DNA of 64,000 nucleotides from Takifugu bimaculatus (taxonomy: Eukaryota > Chordata > Actinopteri > Tetraodontiformes > Tetraodontidae): positions 7,837,480-7,901,479 of the forward strand of contig CP034979.1 of assembly GCA_004026145.2 (NCBI GenBank), written 5' to 3'. A program made the position numbers and the translations under genes. The notes under the pieces are model-generated. The model was not told the origin of the DNA. It did no database searches and was given only the letters and a program-made list of their open reading frames with translations. Every line of letters begins with the position of its first letter. Within the stretch, counting starts at the first letter, position 1. Below are positions 46,812 through 59,242 of this stretch, piece after piece.

Positions 46812-48620
46812 CGGGGCAGGTCCAAGAGGAGCAGAGTAATGCACAACTGTCGCGTTTGTCTGTTCAGTCCTGAGGGAAACTAAGGGGAGGAGAACGAGGG
46901 CCTGGCTTTGACTGGGGGGGGGTCAGAGGACGAGAGCAGGTGGTTCAGCAGGCGAGCGTGAACTCCTGACAGCGTCCCTGCGACTGACGTGGCGTCGAGG
47001 GCGGCGATTACAGCTGCCACTTCCTGACATCCAGGTGCTTTTAAAGCGGTTGGTGAGGTTCAGCCAGTCATTTAAAGCTGCGACCCTCCAGGAGACGAGC
47101 GGTTTGACCTCTGCGTTACACAGACATCGGCGAAATGGATAAAACCTCCCCGTGGCCATCGGGCCTCCTGTGATAACGGGCGAAACATCTGGCAGCGTCG
47201 CCGAATAAGACCTGTCATTTTGTTCACTCTTTGTTGCTGGGTAACGTCAAAGAGGGTTGGTGATTGGGAGAAACCACGTGGTTCAGCACTGACGGCCCCC
47301 ATGCGGAGACACGAGAAACAACTGCACACAGAGAGGAAGCGCGTGCCAGCCGCGCCGGCGGCCCGAAGGAAGGGAACAGTGTGTTCCGTGACCCAGGATG
47401 GAGGGAAGAGGTGGATGGAAGGAGAGAAGGGAGGAGTGAGAAAAGGCAGGTTTAAAAGCCCATGGTTACTTCAGGTGAGGACGTCAGGTGAGGACAAAAA
47501 GTCCAAAGCCGGGCCTTTGGGACTCATCCGGCCTTGCAGTTATAATGCTGCTGCTCTGTCTGTATTTTTCCATCAGCGCAGATGTCGACAGAAAGCCGGA
47601 GGAGAGCTGGTGTTGCCGGTTTTAAGGGCTTTTGCTGCTGCGCTGCCAGCAAGGTCCACAATATGTACACACACCCTGAGGGTTTGGGTCTGGCCACAGC
47701 TTGGCGACGGCGCCAGAGAAGCGAGCGTTTGCGAATGCTAATTTAATACCTCGAACTCTGGGAGATACAATTATAGAGACATGCTAACTTCTATAAATAT
47801 AATAACAGTTTCCCCGTATTTCAAGGGTCAGAGGTCAAGTCAAACCACCGCCTATGGCTCAGTCGAGTTCGCTGCTCTAAAACTTAGCGCTCTCAGTTCT
47901 TTGGTTGTTGACGATAACTCCTGTTATCCATAGAAGGCCAGTCAGGAGCTCACTATCGTCTTTATTACCAAATAAAGTGAACGTCGACTGAAATCCCGAG
48001 CCCCGATGGCCAGATAAAGCGAGCCGGCGCATCTCGTACGCTTTAACGGTGACGCTTCAATCCGGGCTTATCTTCAGCTTGGCACAGAGCGGGGAGCACG
48101 GATTTATTTCACATGGAGGAAGAATCCATGTGATCGGTGCGTGCGCCACGGCCGCCTCTTCCGACACTATGAGAGGGAAGATCCAGGCATCTGCTTATTA
48201 TCTGCTGGGTCTGGTGGGACTGGATCCAACACACGAGAGCAGTCAGGGCAGGTTCCCTCAGCAGACTCCAGTTTCCACCAACGAAGAGAAAGGAGGAGCT
48301 GCTACTGACTGGGTCCCCTTAGAGGAAGGAGCCCCCCCACACACGTCTGTAGCAGCCACAGCAGGGAAGGAAGCAGCTCTCGCTCCGCCTGACTGGGCCC
48401 ACCAGCCACCTGATCAGCTCCATCGAGGTGGACGGAGCAGCGCTGTGTTTTTATTCCAGGGTTATAATGGAAGAGGAGACTGGGGGGGGAGGAGCCTCCA
48501 GCATTAGCCCCTGGTCCTCCTTCCTCTCCAAGAAGTTAGCGCCTCTTACAAACGTCAGACTGAGCTACAGTATGAATCATTTGGGAACCAAAACACTTCC
48601 ATAACCCCGCCCCCCCCCAC

Positions 48621-48671
<51 letters not shown>

Positions 48672-51600
48672 GCACAGCCAGCAGCTTAATGTGGAACAGG
48701 ACGGAAAAGTGACCGACATCTTCCATTTGCTCAGACCTGGAAGGACTTTGAACAACAATGAGAGGTCAGTGACCTCCCAACGCCGACGCCACATCTGCGC
48801 GTCGGCCGTAACCGGGTCCACGCTCGGCGGGTCAAGATGGCGCCGCGCGTGGCCGTCGGCCCCCTCCTGCTGGTTAATATGGAGAGTGGGACACGAATGG
48901 GTTATTTTAGCAGTTTTGTTTACGGAGCAAGCGGGTCTTAAATTAGATCCAGAGATGAATTCAACACAAATCTCGCCGGTCGCTGCTGTAAGCTCATTCA
49001 TTCCCCTAAAAGGATGCTGCGGTGTTCTTCCTGGCTTTGGATAATGATCAAGCCAAGCCCTTTCAACATAATCCGTAAATAAAAATCCAAAAAGAGGGAT
49101 GTGAAAAACGGAGAGTGTGTGAAGCTCCTCCAGCTGCAGTCGATGACCACCTGTCCGTGGAATGTGAGCTATTCCCAGAGTTTTTAGGAGCTTTCTGACT
49201 ATGACACGGCGCAGCCTGGGAGGGGACGCTGCCCCTCGGAGCACCTGCCTGGAAACACAACATCTTCTACGCTCCTCCGGCGCTCATTTACCAAAAAGAA
49301 AGCTGTTTCTCCAGCGGGGTTACCTCAGATAAACACACGGATCCGCGCTGGCCCAGCAGGCAGCCCGGATCGCGGGTAAGACGATCCCTTCCAAAGCTGG
49401 AACACTGGCGCTACACCTGAGGTGATGTTTATTGCTGCAGGCTTTGATGTCGGAGGGGGGGGGTGACCAGATGCCTACCTTTGGGTGGGAAGTAGGACTT
49501 GCTCTCAGCTTTGTGGGGCCAGTCGACCACCAGGTGCCCGAAGCGGCGGAAACTATTAGTGATCTCATCTGTAAAGCAAAACAACCAAAAAAAGGGAAAA
49601 ACAGCCGTGAGTGTTATTTTCCCAGCGTCAGTGCTGGTTCCAGGTAATAACGGGCTGGTTCCAGGTAATAAAGGGCTGCTTCCAGGTAATAAGCAGCCCT
49701 TTATGCAGACGCAGACGGCGTTTCTATTTCTGCGGCCCCTGAATTAAACAGCACCCAGGTCAGGCCCGTTCAGGCTGCACGGGGCCAACTTGTGCCGCGG
49801 AGACGCGTTAATAATTCAACCAGCCATGGGCGCACGGTGCACATCCGCCGTGCACGGCTCGTTCTGTGCTCGACTGCCCAAAGGCTTGGAGAGCATCCCA
49901 GGTTAAAAATGACACGCTGTGGCTCTGGCGTGTCTGGGGATTTATATATTTGCACACATCTAAACGAGGCTAAAAATGCTATTCTGGCAAGTGGGGCCAG
50001 AAAAACCCGCAATAGTGTCTAAAACATGTCAGCACAGTAAACTGTGAGGGATGAAACGTCACCGTGGAGTCGAAATATGAATCCTCCTGATGATTAAATG
50101 ATTAAAAAAGCCTTTCTTACCTTCGTCTATATCAGGCGGAAGGCCTCCGACAAAGACCTTCCTGGAGTAGCGCTCCATCCTCTCTCCGTTCTGACAGCGA
50201 GTCGGGGAGTTCAGGCCCGGAGTCAAGGACGGGTCAACGTGGCCGTCATCGAGGAAGCCGTCCTCAAACGGAAAAAGACAGGAGCGACCTGGGAGGAGGG
50301 AGAGAAACGGAAGAATGCAGAGAAAGAAAGACAGACAAGGGGCAAGGAGGGAAGACGGACGGTTAGAAAAGAGCACGAGAGCTGCGGTAATAGTGAATCC
50401 GATGGAATTTTAAATCAATATTCCTAATGAGGAAGCGAGTTCAGCCGTCCACGTTGCTGCTTCACGTCACACTAGCGTGAAATAATGGGATCGAAGCCAA
50501 AATACAGGTTCAGATGAGCAGATTTCCACTACTTATTGGCACAAACTGCACAAATGAGATCATCGGGATGAATCTGGAGAAGGAATTCCAAACAGAGGAG
50601 AATGAGACGAGGCCAGGAGCCGCCCGGCCGTCACTGTAATCTGTGTTACAGACACCGTGGCCGTCGTAACCGGGCCGGCTCAGGTCCAGGGCCGAGGAGT
50701 CGGCACCAGCCTCAAGCCAGGTCCGACAGGGATGCGTCGCTCCCCTCCGACCCCCACGAGCACCAATAGTGAAAAATGATCAGCCATCTCTGCCATTCAG
50801 TGGGTGAAGCTCTTCTGAGTCAGCACAATACTCGACGAGAGCCTTCAGCCTCGTTCCGGAACCATTAATTAACATTTAAAAAGGTTCGGTGGAACGCCGG
50901 TCGCTCGGCTGCCCAGTGCAGACAAATCACAGAACTGACATGTCAGTGCTGCTGGAAGCGTCTGCCTGGATTTTTACGTGTGGAACTGACTCAGAACAGA
51001 GAGGACCCCCCCCCCCCCCCCCCCCCCCCCCAACCCCCCACCACCACCACCACCACCAGGCAGAGATTTACAAGCACAAATTTGGTTGGATGAATATTAC
51101 AAACACATCAGAAACAAAATTCAAATGGGCTGATTATGATCAGATCACAGCACAGATGAGAAGCAGATAGAGGCACCCCAGGACCCCCCCCCCCCCCCCC
51201 CCCCCCACGGCCAGCATGGAGAACAGAACCCCCGAGAAAATGCCCCACGTTACCTCTTCTGCGGCCATAGCTCCGGGCTGCTTGTCAGCACAGCGGGGAA
51301 AGGGGGGGGGGGGGACAGGGAGAGACAGATGGGTGGGTCAGGAGAGAGATACAGTGGAAACACACTAAAACCAGCAGCATCGGGAGGATGAACCCAGTCT
51401 GGCACTGGTTCTAAACCTTTGGAAGAGCTGCAGGAGAGGGTTCGGCCTCAGAAACAGCCGCAAGCTGCATCCACAGACCATAATCTCAGATTAATGAAGC
51501 ACACTCGTGTTAATCTGGCGTGCGCAGGGCTGGAGGCAGAGCAGGTTAGTCATTATCCTGGTCCTGGAAAACCATTAAAATGCTGCTCCTGGGAGGAGAA

Positions 51601-54491
51601 TGGCAGGCCAGGTGCCAGTGGAAAGTTCCCACAGGGTGAGGAGGGGGGGGTGGGGGGTTCCAGGTGAAGCTACAGGACTGATCATCGAGATGCATCTCAA
51701 TAATAAGTAGGCCACCTCTTTTATTCAGAGTGTTTTTCTCAATTATTGTAATTAGCTAGAAACCTCCTCTGCTAAATGCTAATGAAAAGCCAGCAACACT
51801 GGTCAAAATGAGCTAGCTTTCTCCCGGTTTTACAGTATTCCCATTTTACACAACTGTCACACAAGTACACACCAAAGTCTCCACTACTACACCGACACTG
51901 ACGCCACCTTTTAAAGCGAGCGAGTCGTGTTTCCTTTCCTCCCGAACCAGGAACTCAAATGCTGCACGTGTGAAGTGCAGCAGGCAGAATGAGGCTTCAG
52001 ACAGCAGCCAGAGAAGAAAAACAGGTGGAAACTCCCCCAGCTCATCAGCCACAAAGAGGACCTTAAACCAGTGGAGCTCGCTACACTGTGAGAGCCCCAT
52101 TGTGCAACTTGGGCTTCTGGCTTATCCGCGGGGATGAATCCCCCCTGGACCTCCTCTTCCAAGCCATGTTTTCATTAAAGAAGATCTCTTTGAGCCCTCC
52201 AAAACTGGGCAGCCTCACCACAGCTTTGCCCTCTTACCGTCTGCAGCCCGAGCAAGAGACAAAGTCACCTAGCAACCGAGGCGAGACGAAGCAAACGGTG
52301 CGCTAGGAAACGAGCGAGCACACAACCCACGAGGGCGAGGGGGGGGGAAAGGGAAGAGCGCGAGTTCAAACTGCGTGGCGGTTGAGCGTGAGCGGGAGAA
52401 GAAAAAGCATCTGAAATGAAACCGGGCGATCCCTTCGGGGCCCGATGAGTTTCAAGTCTCCCACTCTGCTCCGCTTCAAAGCCTCACGCGCTTCTACCAA
52501 GCTGTCAAATTAACGACGGCAGTAAATCTGGATGGAAGGCCCACGTTTCCTCCTGCCAGCCCGGGAAGGGAGGGGTCCTCGCAGCGGGAAGCCTCAAGGC
52601 TAACGGGATGAAATGAAGGAGAAACGGGGGTGAAACACTTGAGAGTTGAAACCAAAGCCTCAGCGTCTCCGCGCATCAGAGGGCGTCCCGTTCTGACAGG
52701 ACTGGAAGGTCCGGGCAGATCCGGGCCTGTCTGAGGGTAAATCCCATGACAGGACAGTTTAGCATCAATCTGGGACGCGTTTCCCAAAGTGCATGAGCGA
52801 TGAAAGCAGCAGCGAGGAGGGACACCCGTGTTGTCGACTAGAAACCACTGACATCGGAAAGGGCTCCTTGTTGGACATCTTCTCCTCTTACTGGCCCCCA
52901 CAGCCAGGAGCTCAACTTTAACCCACTTTGGTTTGATGGCCAGTCAGCACGGACACCCTGGATATTTCGGTAAGGACACACTTGCCTGTCCTTAAAAACG
53001 TGGTGGGAAATAGAATGGGACAAAATCGGCCCCTTGATCCTGTCCAAGAAGAAATCCAGGTCAGGAAAACAGCAGCAACTGGAATAAAGGCCTGAATCCT
53101 GGCTCGGCTCCGGCCACGGCGGCTCATCCGCCAGCTGCCGGGACGCGGGGGTAGTCTAGTCTTACATGGTGGGGTATTTTTGGAAGGTCAACTGTGCTTT
53201 CATTTGAATACCACGGGGTCTGGCCAGGTTTGTGGTGTCCAGAAATACAAAATGTAGCAAAGGTTAGGCAGGTGCTGGCAGGGCCCGTGTCCTCCAGAAC
53301 ATTTGGTTCAGAACATGTTTTTAACACAAACGCAGTCGCATCATCCCGTCACTATTAATAGCTTTTTTTGCACTTTAGTGTCATAAGGCAGGAAGTTCTG
53401 GGACCAGGGCCGTTGGTGCGCGTCTCCACCGCAGGAACCTCCCAAAATCGAGCCTAATCGAGTCCCTTGAGGAGCTTGAGGTTAGCCGGGAGATGGGACG
53501 CCCCTGGTTCAGAGCTTCCATGTTCCTCCATGTTCCTCAGCTCCTTCCACGTTCTCCTCCTTCCTCAATGTCTTTGTCAACCCACCGTCGAAACGGCCGC
53601 ACGTCATTACGCAGCCATGGCAACTGTCGCCGAGGGGCCCGACTCAGCAGTGGAGATGGGACAAGTGAGAGGAACAGTTCCTGTAAAGTTCCTGGAATTC
53701 CCAGGAACTCCTGCAGTGGAAACGGCGCCTTTAATCACCAGAATGGTGCAGCAAGATTGAGGCGTGGGGGGGGGGGGGCAAAGTGGGGCTCCAGATACAC
53801 GCCGCGACACCTCGGCTCGTTTCCTGCCGCACGAGCGAACGCTGTGACGACGCACGGCGTCACATCAAAGCTGCCGCGTGGGCGTCGCCGTGGAGACTCA
53901 GCAGAAGTCATCGTTGCCTTCAAGTCCACACATTTGGATAAAAGGACGTGTTGGACGTGAAGGTCAAGAGGATCGTCGTGCTTCAGTCGGGCCGTCGACG
54001 TGAGTCTTCTTCTGAGTTTTTTTTAAGCCACCTTTAGTCACATGACCTGAAACCCTGATCAACACACGAGGAGGAGCAGCGACACTTCTTCTCTGAACGA
54101 GCCTCGTTTTATGTCCACTCAAATTATCGCACGCTCGGGGAGTTTTCGGAACTATCGCACAAAGAGGATAATTACAACCGGTCGCCCACACACACGCCCG
54201 CACATCTAACACAACAGTTCAGCTGAAACAATGACGCGGTGGAATAAATAAATAAATAAACGTGACTCACTGTTGAGCGGCATGATGTGGTCGACTCCAG
54301 GGTGATGAAAGTTCAGACCCATGCGTCCTGTTGGGAACCAAGAGGGAAAATCAGCCAGAAAATTGACTTTAGTTGTTATTTTTTAAATCCATTCTACGGC
54401 CAGCAATGTGAAAATGCCACGTTCATTGTGTCCACAACAGCTGTGACATAATGGGGGGAAAAAATAAGACATTTACGTGGAAACAGGTATG

Positions 54492-54532
<41 letters not shown>

Positions 54533-57500
54533 CCGGCAGCCTGACTGGGACCTAGCGTGGCTGTCTCCCTGTTGACATCAGCTGCAGTCACACCCTCTCT
54601 CCCCGACCACGTTAAACACACAGCAACAATCCGCCTACGTGGTTTAGGTAAGCGCAGCGGCGCCGGTAGCGTGTTCACAACAGACGTGGCTCCTCAACGC
54701 GAGGAAGACGAGACGTCTCAGCTGATCGGGACGACAACGGCTTCCATCCGCTGAGGACAGGTGCCCCCCCCCAGCCTCACCACGCTTTACAGATGTAAAG
54801 ATGTCTTTGATTGAGACAGCAGAGGAGCCCAGGGGGCCGAAAACAGCGTTGATCTGTGTTATCTGGCCTGGCGCCACAGAAGCCCCAGTGGCTTTGATGT
54901 TTGAGAGTCCTTTAAAACTAGATACTTCCTCCACAGATCTGAGCAAACGTGTTAATATGTCACTCCAGTCCTCCTCTGGTCCCACTCCAGTCCTCCTCTG
55001 GTCCTCCTCTGGTCCCACTCCAGTCCTCCTCTGGTCCTACTCCAGTCCTCCTCTGGTCCCACTCCTGGTCCCACTCCAGTCCTCCTCTGGTCCTCCTCCG
55101 GTCCTCCTCCGGTCCCACTCCGGTCCTCCTCTGGTCCTCCTCCAGTCCTCCTCCAGTCCCACTCCAGTCCTCCCCTAGTCCCACTCCAGTCCTCCTCTAG
55201 TCCCACTCCAGTCCTCCTCTAGTCCTCCTCCAGTCCTCCTCTAGTCCTCCAGTCCTCCTCTAGTCCTCCTCCAGTCGTCCTCCAGTCCTCCTCTAGTCCT
55301 CCAGTCCTCCTCTAGTCCTCCAGTCCTCCTCTGGTCCCACTCCAGTCCTCCTCCGGTCCTCCTCTAGTCCTCCAGTCCTCCTCTAGTCCTCCAGTCCTCC
55401 TCTAGTCCTCCTCCAGTCCTCCTCTAGTCCTCCTCTAGTCCTCCTCCGGTCCTCCTCTAGTCCTCCTCCGGTCCTCCTCTGGTCCCACTCCGGTCCTCCT
55501 CTGGTCCCACTCCGGTCCTCCTCTGGTCCCACTCCGGTCCTCCTCCGGTCCCCCTCCGGTCCTCCTCCGGTCCCACTCCGGTCCTCCTCCGGTCCCACTC
55601 CAGTCCTCCTCTAGTCCCACTCCAGTCCTCCTCTAGTCCCACTCCAGTCCTCCTCTAGTCCTCCAGTCCTCCTCTAGTCCTCCAGTCCTCCTCTAGTCCT
55701 CCTCCAGTCCTCCTCTAGTCCTCCTCCGGTCCTCCTCTAGTCCTCCAGTCCTCCTCTAGTCCTCCTCCAGTCCTCCTCTAGTCCTCCTCCAGTCCTCCTC
55801 CGGTCCTCCTCTAGTCCTCCAGTCCTCCTCTAGTCCTCCTCTAGTCCTCCAGTCCTCCTCTAGTCCTCCTCCAGTCCTCCTCCAGTCCTCCTCTAGTCTT
55901 CCTCCAGTCCTCCTCTAGTCCTCCTCCAGTCCTCCTCTAGTCCTCCAGTCCTCCTCTAGTCCTCCTCCAGTCCTCCTCCGGTCCTCCTCTAGTCCCACTC
56001 CAGTCCTCCTCTAGTCCCACTCCAGTCCTCCTCTAGTCCTCCATTCCTCCTCTAGTCTTCCTCTAGTCCTCCAGTCCTCCTCCAGTCCTCCTCTAGTCCT
56101 CCTCCAGTCCTCCAGTCCTCCTCTAGTCCTCCTCTAGTCCTCCAGTCCTCCTCCAGTCCTCCTCCAGTCCTCCAGTCCTCCTCTAGTCCTCCTCCAGTCC
56201 TCCAGTCCTCCTCCAGTCCTCCTCTAGTCCAGGTTACAGAGTTTGACACCAACGTTTGACCAAAGTGTTCCTGAAAATAATCCCTTGTTGCTCTCTCCAG
56301 CACAGAACCTGGTGCTTTGATGCTTTGATCAAACGATTTTTCCTCTGTTGTAAAAGGAAGCTGTAATTGGAGAGAAGAAGCAGTCCTCTGTATTTCCTGC
56401 CTGCATTTAGGGTGACAGGGGAGGCCAGTTGCCCCCCCCCCAGGCCTAAAATAGCCCTGGGCATGTGCCATCTGCTTCCCCGGGGCAGAGTTTTGAGTGG
56501 CCCCCGAGTTGCTGCTTCTGCTGACACGAGCTCTCCTCCAGGTCTCTATGAGGGGGGCCCCCTGGAGACGTGTCCTCTACGTCCTAGGTCATGATTCCAG
56601 GCACAGGTCAGAGGTCACCTTCAGACAATCATCACCGTCGGGGCCCGTGAGGCTCCAACAGGCTTCACGTTGGGGTTTTATTGGAAGCAACATGTGTCAC
56701 TTCTCACACAGTTACCAAACCCACTGTCTTATCTCTGCAGAGTCATTATGGGCTGTATAAGGAGCAGGGACTCCCGCTGACCCTGAGCTCATCTCATGTG
56801 TTAAACAACAAACAGCTGAAAGGTTCAAAGGTCAAATCCAGCCCGTCAGCCGAGCCACAACGCACTCAAACAATGAGCTGTGGAATCTGTACACCGGTGT
56901 ATCATTAACCTGCTGACGTTTCCAGACTTTCCCAATACATTCCTCCGATATCGGACTCAATTCCGTTTCCCTCCGGGAGTCTAAACGGCAGCTGATCGGT
57001 TTCTGACGGCGATTTAACAACAACAGTGTCTGAAGCCAAAAAGTGAGGCGTCACGTGCACACTGTCGGGCCCTTTTCTGGGTCGTGCACGTGCCCGTTTG
57101 GCCTCTTCCTGCCATTACAGCAGAGTTGTGGCGCTTGTGCTGCTCCTGACCTCTGACCCACTGACCAGGGCTGCTGTCAACAAGCGTCCAGCGCCGGCTC
57201 TCCCCCGGCCGCCGCCGTCACCCCCATCGCATCTGACACGTGCTCGTGACACCAGAAACACAGATCGGTGATCGATGGAGCAGTAAAGCTACACTTGAAT
57301 CCTCCATTTCCTCTTTTCTGGAGGCTTCTTCCAGGGACACGCAGCCTGGAGCTCACACATGAGTAAGATCATGTGAAGGAGAGCGGCTGAGGAAGTGTGT
57401 GTTTCTCAAGAGAGAGGGATCGGCACGGAGGTGCCCCGAGGCCTCGCCAGACCTTCAGAACTCGTGCACGGCTCCGAGCGCACGTTTGGAACGAGAGCAG

Positions 57501-59162
57501 CAGGACCACAGGACGGTGGGTCTTCACCAGAGTCGGTGTCTCCTGTGTACAAAGGCTGATTTCCATGTGTAAAGCTGTGTGTGTTTTTCCAGGCTAAAGG
57601 ACGACTCTCTCCGGTGCTGTGTGTGTGGGGGGGGGGGCGGCATTTCCACACGTGAGCTCAGCTGACCCAGTTCAGGAACCACATGCACACGGGTGAGTGT
57701 ATGTGTGTGAAAGGCCTTGTTTGTTCCAGCGTCCGCATGGCTCTGCTCCACTCATCCAGGAGTAAAGAGCTCTTAGAGCCTTTGGAGAGGATTGCTACAT
57801 GAAAGAGCAGAAAACACACTGGCTTTGAAGACCAGATTTCACCAAACTGCTTTTAAGAGGGAAAAAAAAAAACTCTGCAGAGACAAAAACAAGCGCGAGA
57901 GAGTGAAGGACGGGTGTGTGTGTGTGGGTACAATCACCTCACACTCTGCTCAGAAGATCGCAAACTTCCCATTAGCATCAGACTAAGAACACACGGGCAG
58001 GAACTCCACTGCAGAGACACCTCCACTCATTAAAGGGAAGCGTTTGTGATGGGATGGAGACACACTCAGCTGGGAATGCTACACCAGCGCTGCTCTGGCC
58101 CCTGCCCATCTCCAACTGGGACGACATTTGCTAACGCAGGTCGGCAGAGACGCCCACGACTGCTCCGAAATCCCAACAGAAGTAGAATCAAGACCCGCCG
58201 CCCACAAAAGGGCTGCTAACTAATAACGAATGAAAAGTGGTTTGAAAGAAAAGAAGAGTCAACATGCAAACAACCTGCTGTGAGTTTACTCTGGATATTT
58301 ACAGCATTCCCAGTCCTGTCGGCATTGGATGGCACAGCCCTTGTCTAACCACAGATGAACACTGTCAGCGGTAACCAAGACGGTAACCAGACGGTAACCA
58401 GGTCCCCTGGCAGGGTGGGGCTCCTCTGTGGTTGCCCCCGGCCTATTGTAGCCCCACGCTGTCGGCATCGGAATGTGCACCCGAGCGCCACCATCCCCGT
58501 GGCTTTATACCCCACCTGCCTCCAGCCCATTAGGAAAGCTTTCCAGCGAGGGCCAGGAGCCCCAGGTAGCTGCAACAACACAAGATTTAGAAAACAGACT
58601 CCACATGGGACAAAGACACATGCTTTGCTCATTAGAACCCCCCCCCCCCCCCCCCCACCACCACCACCAGTCTTTCCATTGTTAAAATGGGAGGATGGGA
58701 AGAGAATGAAAATCCTGCACCTAAACCTGACAGGGCCTCATCTGGGAGAAGTTCTCACAATAGACACGTGACCTGCGCTAAAACAATATTAGCTTAGAAG
58801 GCCAGAGTGAGAGGCATGGCCTTACCGGGATGGGACGGAGCTTTGTTGACATTCTTTCACCATCTCATCCTGTGCCTTCACATTTATGTACACGTATACA
58901 AAATGTTCCACTGCCTTTTGTTTCCATCCCCGAAGGACCCGAGCGACACAAACATACGTCAAGCTGCTTCCACCGCGCTGAGGTGGCCGTTTAGGTGCCA
59001 CGCTACCCTCCCTGGTGCCCTGGGGGGGGGGGGGGGGCAAAAAACAAGGAAGTCCCTTCACACTGTCCTTCAGATCGAGTGAATCTCCACCTTCGCTCAG
59101 AAAACTCTGAGCCAACTTCAGAGTGTGACTCTTCAGCTCAGCGCTACAGCACAGCTGGTCCT

Positions 59163-59242
<80 letters not shown>

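Noticed and set aside
48049..48507. 152-codon plus-strand frame inside CPEB3
   Set aside because: No similarity to a known family, no splice or promoter context, and it lies antisense within an intron.
54952..56471. Repeated acidic/Trp-rich frames on the minus strand
   Set aside because: Arise from the pyrimidine-rich minisatellite; no coding evidence.
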